A stretch of 64,000 nucleotides of DNA from Pseudomonas asturiensis (GCF_900143095.1 NZ_FRDA01000006.1:146790-210789); one strand, 5' to 3'. Positions 17,350 through 26,904 are shown, counted from the first letter of the stretch. The notes: generated by a model not told the origin, from the letters alone. A program made the numbers and translations.

Positions 17350-18450
17350 TCAGTACTCGATACGCACGTCACCTTTGGGCACGCTGCAGCAGGACAGGAT
17401 GTAGCCTTCTGCAACGTCCTCATCGGTGATGCCGCCGTTGTGCTCCATCTCCACTTCACCGCTGACTTTCATCACCTTGCAGGTCCCGCAGATCCCCATG
17501 CCACAGGCTTTGGGGATCATCAGGCCCAGCTTGGCGGCAGCCGCGTGGACGGTTTCGCCCGGGCCCACGCGAATGCTCTTGCCGGTGTCGGTGAACTCGA
17601 CCTGATGCAGATCGGCAACATCGACATCGGGTGCATCGGCGGCGATTTCGGCTTGCTCCACAGCGTCGGCGCGGGCTTCGGGCGGCGTGGCACCGAAGGA
17701 TTCCTCATGGTACTGCGCCATGTTGAAGCCGTTTTCCTGCAACAGGCGTTTCACGGCCGCCATGTACGGCGTAGGCCCGCAGCAGAACACCTCACGGTCC
17801 ATGAAGTCCGGGGCCATGAGTTCGAGCATTTTCTGGTTCAGGTAGCCGCGATACCCCGCCCAGGGCTCGCCGAGGCCGTGTTTTTCACAGACCAGGTGCA
17901 GGCTGAAGTTGTCGATTCGCGACGCCATGTGTTCCAGCTCGCGGTGGTAGATGATGTCCTTGGGCGAGCGGGCGCTGTGCACGAACACCATGTCGACATT
18001 GGCGTTGGTGTCATAGAACCAGCGCGCCATGGACATCACTGGCGTGATACCGACGCCTCCGCTGAGGTAAAGAATCCTGGGGTTCGGGAAGTCGATGGCG
18101 TTGAACAGGCCGACCGGCCCGTGCACCGCCAGTTCCTGGCCTTCGTGCAGCGTGTCATGGAGGTAGTTGGAGACCTTGCCGCCAGGCACGCGCTTGACGG
18201 TGATCGAGAAGCTGTAGGGCACGGAAGGCGAACTGGAGATGGTGTAGGAGCGCATGATCGGCACGCCGTCGATTTCCAGCTCCAGGGTCACGAACTGCCC
18301 GGGTTTGAAAAAGAACAGGATCGGCTGGTCGGCCATGAAGCAGAACGTGCGTACATCCCAGGTTTCCTGAATGACTTTGACGACTCGTACCAGGTGACGC
18401 CCGTTGGCCCATGTCTGGGTGGTGACCGGGCTTAGGAAACTTTGGGACAT
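17350..18450 (-). CDS. gbcB: Glycine betaine monooxygenase reductase
   Basis: This 366-residue reductase passes electrons from NAD(P)H through FAD and a [2Fe-2S] centre to GbcA. MRSYTISSSPS near residue 69 is the FAD-binding RxYS motif. ILYLSGGVGITPVMSMARW near 126 binds the nicotinamide cofactor. CGMGICGTC near 326 plus CCS near the end supply four plant-type ferredoxin cysteines. The order FAD-NAD-ferredoxin is typical. It is divergent from gbcA, as in P. aeruginosa. Confidence 0.95.
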   Translation of the reverse strand: MSQSFLSPVTTQTWANGRHLVRVVKVIQETWDVRTFCFMADQPILFFFKPGQFVTLELEIDGVPIMRSYTISSSPSVPYSFSITVKRVPGGKVSNYLHDTLHEGQELAVHGPVGLFNAIDFPNPRILYLSGGVGITPVMSMARWFYDTNANVDMVFVHSARSPKDIIYHRELEHMASRIDNFSLHLVCEKHGLGEPWAGYRGYLNQKMLELMAPDFMDREVFCCGPTPYMAAVKRLLQENGFNMAQYHEESFGATPPEARADAVEQAEIAADAPDVDVADLHQVEFTDTGKSIRVGPGETVHAAAAKLGLMIPKACGMGICGTCKVMKVSGEVEMEHNGGITDEDVAEGYILSCCSVPKGDVRIEY

Positions 18451-18761
18451 ACATGATCTCCACGGCCGACTGTCGGCCTCTTATGGTGCGGATTCTGCTT
18501 AACAGAAGACACCGTCACTTATCCATCAACGACATTCACGTACTTACGGCGACCAGCCCCCAAAGACAAGGTGTTTCGCGTCGGGAACGGATTCGGCCAT
18601 GTCGCCCATGGATAAGGTTCGCCACGCGCTCGCCGCCACACTCGCCACAAAGGGTAGCCACACATGGACGACCCATCCGGTGCCCTGCGTGCAACGCGAC
18701 AACAACCGTATCAGCCACATTCGCAGGCCGCCTTCAGACGCGGTCATGAGGGATTTTAACG
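18451..18761. promoter_or_regulatory. Divergent gbcA/gbcB promoter region
   Basis: About 310 bases separate the two divergent starts and contain no convincing gene. CACAAAGGGT at 18646-18655 resembles the elements before glyA (12961) and the dipeptidase/dgc operon (30856). In P. aeruginosa these genes are activated by the AraC-family regulator GbdR in response to betaine and dimethylglycine. A GbdR site here is likely, but the exact site is not proved by the sequence. Confidence 0.5.
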
Positions 18762-20060
18762 ATGGACGTCACCGCAACCCTGAGCCTGGGCGACCTGCTG
18801 GACCCTGCACGCAAGGCCACTGCCGAGATGCTGCAAAATCGCGAACGCACGTATTCGCTGCCGCAGCCTTTCTACAGTGATGATCGGCTGTTTGAAATCG
18901 ACATGCAGGAGATTTTCCAGAAGGAGTGGCTGATTGCGGGGATGACCTGCGAAATCCCGGCCAAGGGCAACTACCTGACACTGCAGATCGGCAAGAACCC
19001 GATCCTGGTAGTGCGAGGGCCGGACGGTGTCGTGAATGCCTTCCACAACGTGTGCCGTCACCGTGGCTCGCGCCTGTGCACCGCCGAGAAAGGCAAAGTG
19101 GCCAAGCTGGTCTGCCATTACCACCAGTGGACTTACGAGCTGGATGGCCGCCTGCTCTACGCGGGCAGCGAGATGGGCGAAGACTTCGACATGAAGCAGT
19201 TCGGCCTCAAGCCTGTGAATGTAAAAACCGCCGGCGGTTACATTTTCATCAGCCTGGCGGAAAACCCGCCGGCCATCGACGAGTTCCTGGCGACCCTGCG
19301 CCATTACATGGAACCCTATGACATGGAGAACACCAAGGTGGCGGTGCAGACCACCTTGATGGAAAAGGCCAACTGGAAGCTGGTGCTCGAAAACAATCGC
19401 GAGTGCTACCACTGCAACGCATCGCACCCGGAACTGCTCAAGACCCTGCTGGAATGGGATGACGTGACGGATCCGCGTGCCGATCAGGCGTTCAAGGACC
19501 ACGTGGCCGCCTCCGCCGCGGCCTGGGATGCGGAGAAGATTCCTTACGCACACGCCAGCTTCGGCTTGCGTAACCGCATCGTGCGCATGCCGCTGCTCAA
19601 AGGCACCGTGTCCATGACCATGGACGGCAAGGTCGGCTGCAAGAAGCTGATGGGGCGCATTCAGAACCCGGATCTGGGTTCGATGCGCATCCTGCACCTG
19701 CCGCACTCCTGGAACCACTGCATGGGCGATCACATCATCGTGTTCACCGTCTGGCCGATCAGCGCGCAAGAGACCATGGTCACCACCAAATGGATCGTCC
19801 ACAAGGACGCCGTGGAAGGCGTGGATTACGACGTGGAGCGCATGCGCCAGGTCTGGGACGCCACCAACGATCAGGACCGTCGTCTGGCCGAAGAGAATCA
19901 GCGTGGCATCAACTCCACCGCTTATCAGCCCGGACCGTACTCGAAGACCTACGAGTTCGGCGTGGTCAACTTCGTCGACTGGTACAGCTCGCGCATGCTG
20001 GAAAATCTCGGAGCGGAGCCTGCGCCTTATCTGAAGGGTGTGGCGGTCAATCACGAGTAA
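18762..20060 (+). CDS. gbcA: Glycine betaine monooxygenase, Rieske oxygenase subunit
   Basis: This 432-residue Rieske non-haem iron oxygenase demethylates glycine betaine to dimethylglycine, releasing formaldehyde. CRHRGSRLC near residue 97 and CHYHQWTY near 119 form the Cys-x-His / Cys-x2-His [2Fe-2S] site. ENNRECYHCNASHPELLK near 205 gives the histidines of the mononuclear iron site, with a distal Asp. Length and motifs fit GbcA. It is the entry step of the whole locus. Confidence 0.96.
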   Translation: MDVTATLSLGDLLDPARKATAEMLQNRERTYSLPQPFYSDDRLFEIDMQEIFQKEWLIAGMTCEIPAKGNYLTLQIGKNPILVVRGPDGVVNAFHNVCRHRGSRLCTAEKGKVAKLVCHYHQWTYELDGRLLYAGSEMGEDFDMKQFGLKPVNVKTAGGYIFISLAENPPAIDEFLATLRHYMEPYDMENTKVAVQTTLMEKANWKLVLENNRECYHCNASHPELLKTLLEWDDVTDPRADQAFKDHVAASAAAWDAEKIPYAHASFGLRNRIVRMPLLKGTVSMTMDGKVGCKKLMGRIQNPDLGSMRILHLPHSWNHCMGDHIIVFTVWPISAQETMVTTKWIVHKDAVEGVDYDVERMRQVWDATNDQDRRLAEENQRGINSTAYQPGPYSKTYEFGVVNFVDWYSSRMLENLGAEPAPYLKGVAVNHE

Positions 20061-20078
20061 GCCTGAACGTTTCTCCCA

Positions 20079-20108
20079 CCCTGACTCACGCGCACAGCCG
20101 AGTCAGGG
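20079..20108 (+). terminator. Hairpin after gbcA
   Basis: CCCTGACTC and GAGTCAGGG form a perfect 9-bp stem with a 12-base loop, 18 bp after the gbcA stop. There is no T-run, so it may be a processing or stability hairpin rather than a strong intrinsic terminator. The rest of the gap up to the next gene holds nothing I recognise. Confidence 0.5.
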
Positions 20109-20474
20109 AAGGGTGCAGCCAATGAAAACAGGGTGTCGGCGCTCAACGTGCCCCTTGAAACGTGGATCGCTCCAGCACTCATCAGTTGATTCAGGCCAGG
20201 CCCCTCGCCCGCATGGCATCATCACAAGCGGTATTACAGCCGCCTTGCATGTCCCCCTCCAGGCATCACGTGCTTAAAACGTTTTAGTTCGCCGTCCTGG
20301 CACTGTTTCAACGACGTCCACCGCCTGTCGCAAAACGTGCTGAACATCGCGCGAAAAAACGCCCTTTCTTTAAATGAATCTTTTTCTGACTACGCTTGTT
20401 GTCAGGACGCCATGGAATGGCTCGCACACGGCACGCACGGCCAGGTGCAGATCAAACGAAGGGACGCTCGAATC

Positions 20475-22235
20475 ATGCTAAAAGCCAAAGTACTAAGACG
20501 TTACAAAAACCACGTTGTCGATGCAGCATCGGCCATGCCTGACATGAAGGGCAAAAACATTCTTATGGGATTCTGGCATAACTGGGGCCCTGAACCCGGC
20601 CAGGGTTATCAGCAGGGAATGTTCACGGAGATGGACCTGACCGATATCCCGGAAGCTTACAATGTCATCGCCGTCGCCTTCATGAAAGGCAGCGGTATTC
20701 CAACGTTCAAGCCCTACACCATCAGCGACGCCGATTTTCGTGCTCAAGTGGGGGATCTCAACGCACAGGGCCGTGCAGTGCTGATCTCTCTCGGTGGCGC
20801 GGGAGCGGAAATCCTCCTCCACCAGGGGCAGGAAGAAGCACTGGCGTATGAAATCATTCGTCTGGTTGAAACCTATGGGTTTGACGGGCTGGATATAGAC
20901 CTGGAGCAAAGTGCAATCTCCGACGGAGACAATAAGACAGTACTGCCTTCGGCGCTGAGGATGGTACGCAATCATTACGCCAGCGAAGGTAAGCACTTTA
21001 TCATCAGCATGGCGCCCGAATTCCCTTACCTTGTGGCGAATGGTGAGTACCTTGCTTATACCAAAGCGCTGGAAGACTTATATGACTTCATTGCGCCGCA
21101 GTATTACAACCAAGGGGGCGATGGCGTCTGGGTCGAAGAACTGCAGCAGTGGATTCCTCAAAACGATGACAGTTACAAGAAAGAGTTTCTTTATTACCTG
21201 ACCGACAGCCTGGTTCATGGCACACGTGGTTATACGGAAATTCCGGCTGACCGATTTGCTATCGGATTACCCACTAACAATGACGCCGCCGCGACCGGCT
21301 ATGTCATCGACCCACAGAGCGTGAAGTACGCATTAGATCGCCTGGCAGACGACGGTAATCCGATTCGCGGTCTCATGACATGGTCAGTCAACTGGGATAA
21401 CGGAAACGATAAAAACGGCGTGCCTTACGATTGGGAGTTTGTGTCGCGTTATGGCTACCTCACCGAAAGCGAGCCGCCTGCCGACAAGCCATCTGTGCCT
21501 GCAGGTTTTGCTTCAAGTGATCAAACCACCACGTCAATCACACTGACCTGGCAACTGTCTACAGGGCCGCGTCCAGTCCTTGAATACCGGCTGAGCAGAG
21601 GTGACACCTCTATCAAGGTAACCGCCCCTCCCTACACGGACGAAGGGCTTGAGCCTGGCACCCTCTACACCTATCGAATCACCGCCATCGATACGGATGG
21701 TGTCAGCTCCGAGCCTTCTAGCGAACTCAGTGTAAGCACGAAGACCGAAAGCGGCGAAGATCAACGGCCAACAGCGCCCAGTGATTTGCACACGACAGAG
21801 ATCACAACGACCAGCATTTCGATCATGTGGAACGCGTCCTCTCCCGGTACGCACCCGATCGTGGAGTACGCAATCGTTCGCAATAATGGCCAGATCGCAG
21901 CGGTGAAGGCGCCTGCGACCACCTTCACCGATACAGGGCTGACTGCCAACACGCCCTATCAATACGCCGTCTTTACGCGCGACAGCGCCAATATGTTCTC
22001 CTCTCCCAGCAACATATTGACTACATCAACCAAACCTGAGGGCGGCGGAGGCGAAGCATCAGACTGGGTCGTGGACCACAGCTACAAAATTGACGAGTTG
22101 GCCAAGTACGACGGCTTAATTTATATCTGCATCCAGGCTCACATTTCAAATCCGGCCTGGACCCCACCCGAAGCATTCGCCCTGTGGTCCCCTTACGCCC
22201 TCAGGACGGATCGCAGCAAGTCTCAGAGACGCTAG
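20475..22235 (+). CDS. GH18 chitinase-like protein with FnIII and CBM5/12 modules
   Basis: From the chosen ATG the protein has 586 residues. A glycoside hydrolase 18 barrel begins at NILMGFWHNWGPEPG. Its catalytic motif DGLDIDLE (acid Glu last) is intact and LISLGGAG is the second conserved strand. Two fibronectin type III repeats follow (each starting near PSVPAGF and PTAPSDL), then a CBM5/12-type chitin-binding end (DHSYKIDELAKYDGLIYIC, ending AFALWSPY). No signal peptide is visible at any candidate start. The open frame reaches 20337, and ATGs at 20412 (AGGA upstream), 20475 (AAGGGA upstream) and 20535 are all possible. It probably hydrolyses chitin. Lack of a signal suggests export by another route or release with toxins. 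Confidence 0.85.
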   Translation: MLKAKVLRRYKNHVVDAASAMPDMKGKNILMGFWHNWGPEPGQGYQQGMFTEMDLTDIPEAYNVIAVAFMKGSGIPTFKPYTISDADFRAQVGDLNAQGRAVLISLGGAGAEILLHQGQEEALAYEIIRLVETYGFDGLDIDLEQSAISDGDNKTVLPSALRMVRNHYASEGKHFIISMAPEFPYLVANGEYLAYTKALEDLYDFIAPQYYNQGGDGVWVEELQQWIPQNDDSYKKEFLYYLTDSLVHGTRGYTEIPADRFAIGLPTNNDAAATGYVIDPQSVKYALDRLADDGNPIRGLMTWSVNWDNGNDKNGVPYDWEFVSRYGYLTESEPPADKPSVPAGFASSDQTTTSITLTWQLSTGPRPVLEYRLSRGDTSIKVTAPPYTDEGLEPGTLYTYRITAIDTDGVSSEPSSELSVSTKTESGEDQRPTAPSDLHTTEITTTSISIMWNASSPGTHPIVEYAIVRNNGQIAAVKAPATTFTDTGLTANTPYQYAVFTRDSANMFSSPSNILTTSTKPEGGGGEASDWVVDHSYKIDELAKYDGLIYICIQAHISNPAWTPPEAFALWSPYALRTDRSKSQRR

Positions 22236-22863
22236 CTGAAACGAAATAGCTGACCCGTTAGCGGACGGGCAGCAGGATAGAAACGACTTATCCACAGAGC
22301 TGTGTTCTGAGCACTGCGGGCAGGTCGTTTCGCTAACCACAAAAAAGCACGATAAAACCGGCACTTAACCAGCACCCCATTTCGAACCCTGCCTGTACGT
22401 TTTTTAACCAGAAGGCCAGATACCACGGTTTTGAAGGGCTGTAGGAGATCGCAAACACGTTATCCACAGAAGCGCCAACAGAGTTTGGGTACAACTTTAT
22501 CGGCTACGCAACGGGCCTGTGGAAAACTCTCTTTTCCTTGAATTTACGGCGCTGAGAGACTCTGGTTCGCCTGACTGGCTATTTTTTGTACAAAACCACG
22601 AAAGGCTTTAGCCTAAAGGCTTGCAGAGGATCACGAACAACTTGTCCACAGAGCCGCTCACAGAGATTGTGGGCAGTTATCACATCAATGACAGACCCGT
22701 GGCTTATTTATCCACAAAAGAATGCCTGATAAATCCGGCACTTAGCCTGATCATTAATTGATCAGGCGCTTGCAGGGCACGGTTTTAAAGGGATGTGGCA
22801 AGGCGCGAACACCTTATCCACAGGCGCACGCACAGGGAATGTGTGTAAGTCTTGCCGCGGGAC
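22236..22863. repeat. Degenerate ~175-bp tandem repeat with DnaA boxes
   Basis: These 628 bases contain no gene. They hold about four diverged units. TTATCCACA, the perfect E. coli-type DnaA box, occurs at 22288, 22460, 22708 and 22814. TTGTCCACA lies at 22642 and TTTTCCACA on the minus strand at 22518-22526. The boxes at 22288, 22460, 22642 and 22814 are 172, 182 and 172 bp apart. Each is preceded by GAACACC-like bases and followed by a CACAGAG / TTGTGGG-like stretch. A second shared block, CCGGCACTTA, lies at 22359 and 22736. Chance would give about 0.005 perfect boxes here. The array is a candidate DnaA-binding or titration locus. Confidence 0.75.
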
Positions 22864-23670
22864 TTAGCGGACGACGCCCTCTTCTATCAACAATTTGAGA
22901 ATCGCGGCTGCGCCTTCTTCAGGGCTCACACCTTTGAGCACCTGCCCACCACCGCCGCTGGCCTTGGCCGTCGCGGCCTTCATGCGATCAGCACCACTTT
23001 TGGCCTTGATCACTTTCAAACGTTTGGGCCGAGGCTTGGCCGCTTGCAGCGCCTGACCTGTGAGTAACTCATCGACGACCACGTCGACGTCTTCCACGCC
23101 CAACGCGCCGCGCTGTGCAGGTCCATAAGCGCTTTGACGCGGCTTAGGTGCCGCGTTATCCACAGTGGCAAGAAACGGCAGGCGTACTTTCAGACGACGA
23201 CGCTGCCCGCGTGGCAGCGCCTGCAGGACCAGGGCCGTACCATTGGCCAGCGATTCGACCTCGGCAAGCCCGGTCACCAGCGGCCAGCCGAGCCGCTCGG
23301 CAAGCAGGAACGGCAGCATGCCCGAACCTTCACCGGTTTCAGCCTGGCTGCCCGCGAGCACGACCTGAGCCGAGGAATCACGGATGTAATCCGTCAGGCC
23401 GATCAGCGCATCCGCACCCTGTGGCTGCTCCAGCACATGCAGTTCGCTCAGCCCCATGCCCAGGTAAGCACGCAATGCTGGCTCCTGCGCATCACCTGCA
23501 TGCAGCACCTGCAGCTGATTCCCAACCAGTTGCAGTCCCAGTTCAACTGCTCGTGCATCCTGTTCAGCGCGACGTGCCCGACCTGACGTCGGGTGTGCGC
23601 CCACAGACACCAGACTGATGATCTGCACGCCCGGGTTATCCACCGCTTGTCTGGCTTGATCAGGCTGCAT
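22864..23670 (-). CDS. etfB: Electron transfer flavoprotein beta subunit (dgc-linked)
   Basis: This 268-residue ETF beta-type protein pairs with the alpha subunit encoded just upstream to accept electrons from dimethylglycine demethylase. The ETF fold is seen in AQVVLAGSQAETGEGSGMLP near residue 110 and in LGWPLVTGLAEV near 134. Downstream of these the chain is Lys/Arg rich (KPRPKRLKVIKAK). ATG 23670 overlaps the etfA stop by 11 bases. The coding sequence contains a perfect DnaA box (TTATCCACA, 23156-23164) and a near-perfect one at 23636, which is unusual inside a gene. Confidence 0.9.
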   Translation of the reverse strand: MQPDQARQAVDNPGVQIISLVSVGAHPTSGRARRAEQDARAVELGLQLVGNQLQVLHAGDAQEPALRAYLGMGLSELHVLEQPQGADALIGLTDYIRDSSAQVVLAGSQAETGEGSGMLPFLLAERLGWPLVTGLAEVESLANGTALVLQALPRGQRRRLKVRLPFLATVDNAAPKPRQSAYGPAQRGALGVEDVDVVVDELLTGQALQAAKPRPKRLKVIKAKSGADRMKAATAKASGGGGQVLKGVSPEEGAAAILKLLIEEGVVR

Positions 23671-24880
23671 CACGTTTCTCCCTGTTGCGCCAGGCCTCGA
23701 CGGCTGCAATCAGCGCATCGAGAATGGCGGCGCTCTCACCAATAACCGACAGATCGGCCCGTTTGACCATGTCACAGCCTGCATCGAGGTTGATCGCCAC
23801 GACCTTGTCGCAAGCCCCGATCCCTTGAAGATGCTGAATGGCGCCGGAGATCCCCACCGCCACGTAGACACGCGCCGTCACCCAGGTGCCGCTGGCACCC
23901 ACCTGACGCTCGCGGCCCATGAAACCGTCGTCCACGGCCACGCGCGATGCGCCTTCGGTTGCGCCCAGGGCCGAGGCTGTGCGATGGAACAGCGCCCAGT
24001 CCTTGACCCCGTTGCCACCGGATAGAATGAATTCGGCTTCGGCCATGGGGATAACTGCCGGGTCGACCGTCACAGCACCCATGTCTTCAATACGCGACAG
24101 ACTGCGTGCCACCGTTGTGGATAACTCCACTGCGGACGCTTCATGCCGGGTTTCGCTGACAGGCTCTGCACATTCGGCAGCCGCCAGAATCAATCTGGCG
24201 ATAGGCCGCACCAGATCTTCACGCCCCGCCCCTGCGCGTCCAATACACTGTTCATCCTTGACCTGCCAGACACGCGTCGCCGGACGTTCACCGATGCTGG
24301 CCGCAAACCGGCGGCCCAACTCTCCTCCACCGGTGCGGCTGTCGGGCAGCAACCAGTGGCGTGGACTGAACTGGTTATCCACAGCCCGCAACCCCTGCAC
24401 GCGCTGTTCAGGGGCATAGCCGCTGAACTGCGAGCCATCCAGAACCAACAGACGATCCACGCCTGCCGTCTCGAACGTGGTTTCCTTGTGCTCGCCGAAT
24501 ACGATGGCCAATACCGCGCCTTCAGCCCCTGACAACTGACGCGCCAGCCCCAGCAGGTCGCGGTCATGACTGCTCAGGCGGCCGCCGACCATGTCCGGCA
24601 CCACAGCGATGTAGAACACCGGATCAACGACCTGATGCAACGGCAACTGCACCTCGGCTGCAGCCGAACGCCTGGCTGCGCCGCCCTGCTGCGCGCCGCT
24701 GCGGTCAATGCGTTTGATGCCGTTGGGACCGATGAAACCCAGGCCATGCACATTCTTGCGAATCAGGCCGTTAGGCCCCATCCAGCGGGTCTGCGCAGGT
24801 TGCATCGCCGCATGCAGCGGGTGCAGGCGGTTACGGGCAATCCATTCAGCACGCGGGTCGCGGCGGATAATGTCGCTCAT
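23660..24880 (-). CDS. etfA: Electron transfer flavoprotein alpha subunit (dgc-linked)
   Basis: This 406-residue protein is longer than ordinary ETF alpha (~310) because of an N-terminal extension of about 90 residues rich in Arg and Gly, typical of the dgc-associated form. The C-terminal FAD domain is clear: LSGGNGVKDWALFHRTASAL near residue 289, VGASGTWVTARVYVAVGISG near 332 and IQHLQGIGACDKVVAINLD near 353. It starts exactly at the dgcB stop (ATGA overlap). Two perfect DnaA boxes lie inside it, at 24116-24124 (minus) and 24375-24383 (plus). Confidence 0.92.
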   Translation of the reverse strand: MSDIIRRDPRAEWIARNRLHPLHAAMQPAQTRWMGPNGLIRKNVHGLGFIGPNGIKRIDRSGAQQGGAARRSAAAEVQLPLHQVVDPVFYIAVVPDMVGGRLSSHDRDLLGLARQLSGAEGAVLAIVFGEHKETTFETAGVDRLLVLDGSQFSGYAPEQRVQGLRAVDNQFSPRHWLLPDSRTGGGELGRRFAASIGERPATRVWQVKDEQCIGRAGAGREDLVRPIARLILAAAECAEPVSETRHEASAVELSTTVARSLSRIEDMGAVTVDPAVIPMAEAEFILSGGNGVKDWALFHRTASALGATEGASRVAVDDGFMGRERQVGASGTWVTARVYVAVGISGAIQHLQGIGACDKVVAINLDAGCDMVKRADLSVIGESAAILDALIAAVEAWRNREKRDAA

Positions 24881-26844
24881 CAGTGCACCTCCGCAGGTTC
24901 ACGTTTCGCCGGGATGACCTGGCTGGGGATAACGTCATCCTCCAGCAGCGCATCAGCCACCAGTTCGGCAATATCCTTGATCAGCGGTCGTGGTTCGACA
25001 ACGCCTTCGAGCATCGCTGTGCACTGCGGACACCCTACTGCCACCAGTTCGGCGCCGGTTTCACGTATGTCTTCCATGCGCATGTCGGGAATGCGCTGCT
25101 TGCCCGGAATGTCAGTAATCGGCGCGCCACCGCCACCGCCGCAACAACGCGAGCGGAAACCTGAACGCTGCATTTCCTTGATGTCGATACCCAGCGCACG
25201 CAGTACTTCGCGTGGCGCTTCGTACTCGCCGTTGTAGCGGCCCAGATAACACGGATCGTGATACGTCACGCGGGTGCCTTTGTGCTGACCCAACCGGATG
25301 GATCCGCCCTGGATCAGCTCGGCCATGTACGTGCTGTGATGTTGCACGAGATAGTCACCGCCGAACGCGCCGTATTCGTTTTTCAGCACATGGAAGCTGT
25401 GCGGGTCACAGGTCACGATGCGCTTGAAGCTGTACTTGGCCAGGGTCTGGATGTTGCGCCGGGCCAGCATCTGGAACGTGGCTTCATCACCCAGACGACG
25501 CGCCACGTCACCGCTGTCGCGCTCCTCCAGACCCAGCACGGCGAAGTCAACGCCAGCCGCTTTCAGGACTTTGACGAACGCCCGCAAGGTCCGCTGGTTG
25601 CGCATGTCGAATGCGCCATCGCCGACCCAGAACAGCACGTCTGCGGTCTTTTTCTCGCTGAGTAGATTCAGGTTCAGATCTGCCGCCCAGTTCATCCGCC
25701 CGCCCGGTGCAAAACCACCCGGGTTGTCGGTGGCGATGAGGTTATCCAGCACTTCGGCACCCTTGTTCGGCGTTGCGCCTTTCTCCAGGGTCAGGTGACG
25801 ACGCATGTCGACGATGGCATCGACGTGCTCGATCATCATCGGGCATTCCTCGACACAGGCCCGGCAGGTGGTGCACGACCACAGTGTCTCGGCATCCACC
25901 AGACCGTTGACGATTGGCTGATGCGGATGGCCGCCATGCTCGCCGATCGGCTTGCCCTTGCCGTCCAGTGACGGATACGGGCTGCCCGCAAAGTTCGCAT
26001 CGGTGCCGCCCGCCAAGCCAACGACCATGTCCTGAATCAGCTTCTTGGGATTGAGTGGCTGACCTGCAGCGAACGCCGGACACGCAGCCTCACACTTGCC
26101 GCACTGCACGCAGGCATCGAAGCCCAGCAGCTGGTTCCAGGTAAAATCCTTCGGTTTTTCCACGCCCAGCGGTGCGGTCGGGTCAGTCAGATCCAGTGGC
26201 TTGAGGCCGGTGGAGCGACCACCCCCGAAGCGCTCGGCGCGGCGGTGCCAGGCCAGGTGCAGCGCACCGGCAAAGGCGTGCTTCATCGGCCCGCCCCAGG
26301 TCATGCCGAAGAACAGCTCGCTAACGCCCCACAGCACGCCAACGCCCAGAATCACGACCAGCACCCAGCCGCCGAAATGCTCGGGAAGAATGCCGGCCAC
26401 CGGCAGCGTGACGATGAAGAAGCTGGCGGAGAACGCCATCAGACTCTTCGGCAGGCGCATCCACGGACCTTTGGACAGGCGCGCAGGCGGGTTCAGGCGA
26501 CGGCGGTAAACAAAGATTGCGCCGACAAACATGACCGCTGTCATCAACAGCAACGCATAGCCGAGCAGGCGGTTATGCAGCCCGAAACCGTGCACCAGAA
26601 TCGCCAGAATGATCGATGCCACCGCACCGCCTGCCGTGGCGACGTGGGTGTTGGCGATGTACTTGTCGCGGGCGACCACATGGTGCAGATCGACCATGTA
26701 GCGCTTGGGCATCGCCAGTAACCCGCCCAGCCAGTCGACTTTCGAGGCCCGGCCGTTGCGCCACAGGCTGACCCGCCGCAGCGCGCCCAGCACCGCAAGG
26801 GCCAGCGCGCTGAACAGCAGGATGGGAAGAATAGTGCTTAGCAT
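24880..26844 (-). CDS. dgcB: Dimethylglycine demethylase subunit DgcB
   Basis: This 654-residue membrane iron-sulphur protein has N-terminal hydrophobic segments (first ~25 residues and about 70-190). Two ferredoxin-type clusters follow, CVQCGKCEAACP near 247 and CTTCRACVEECP near 334. The C-terminal CCG domain has DPCYLGRYNGEY near 545 and SRCCGGGGGAPIT near 580. The architecture is like heterodisulfide-reductase/glycolate-oxidase iron-sulphur subunits. It links DgcA oxidation to the ETF pair and the respiratory chain. It shares a 1-base junction with etfA. A 214-bp gap with a BIME separates it from dgcA. Confidence 0.93.
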   Translation of the reverse strand: MLSTILPILLFSALALAVLGALRRVSLWRNGRASKVDWLGGLLAMPKRYMVDLHHVVARDKYIANTHVATAGGAVASIILAILVHGFGLHNRLLGYALLLMTAVMFVGAIFVYRRRLNPPARLSKGPWMRLPKSLMAFSASFFIVTLPVAGILPEHFGGWVLVVILGVGVLWGVSELFFGMTWGGPMKHAFAGALHLAWHRRAERFGGGRSTGLKPLDLTDPTAPLGVEKPKDFTWNQLLGFDACVQCGKCEAACPAFAAGQPLNPKKLIQDMVVGLAGGTDANFAGSPYPSLDGKGKPIGEHGGHPHQPIVNGLVDAETLWSCTTCRACVEECPMMIEHVDAIVDMRRHLTLEKGATPNKGAEVLDNLIATDNPGGFAPGGRMNWAADLNLNLLSEKKTADVLFWVGDGAFDMRNQRTLRAFVKVLKAAGVDFAVLGLEERDSGDVARRLGDEATFQMLARRNIQTLAKYSFKRIVTCDPHSFHVLKNEYGAFGGDYLVQHHSTYMAELIQGGSIRLGQHKGTRVTYHDPCYLGRYNGEYEAPREVLRALGIDIKEMQRSGFRSRCCGGGGGAPITDIPGKQRIPDMRMEDIRETGAELVAVGCPQCTAMLEGVVEPRPLIKDIAELVADALLEDDVIPSQVIPAKREPAEVH

Positions 26845-26904
26845 GATGGCTCTGCTCCGGTCCGCTTATCAAACAACCTGTAACCCACTCAAGAAACTCA
26901 ATTC

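Noticed and set aside
22236..22863. Chromosomal replication origin
   Set aside because: The DnaA boxes suggest it, but there is no dnaA, dnaN or gidA/rpmH context and no strong AT-rich unwinding region. A titration or regulatory array is more likely.
22236..22863. CRISPR array
   Set aside because: The ~175-bp units are degenerate and far too long, with no short exact repeats, and there are no cas genes.
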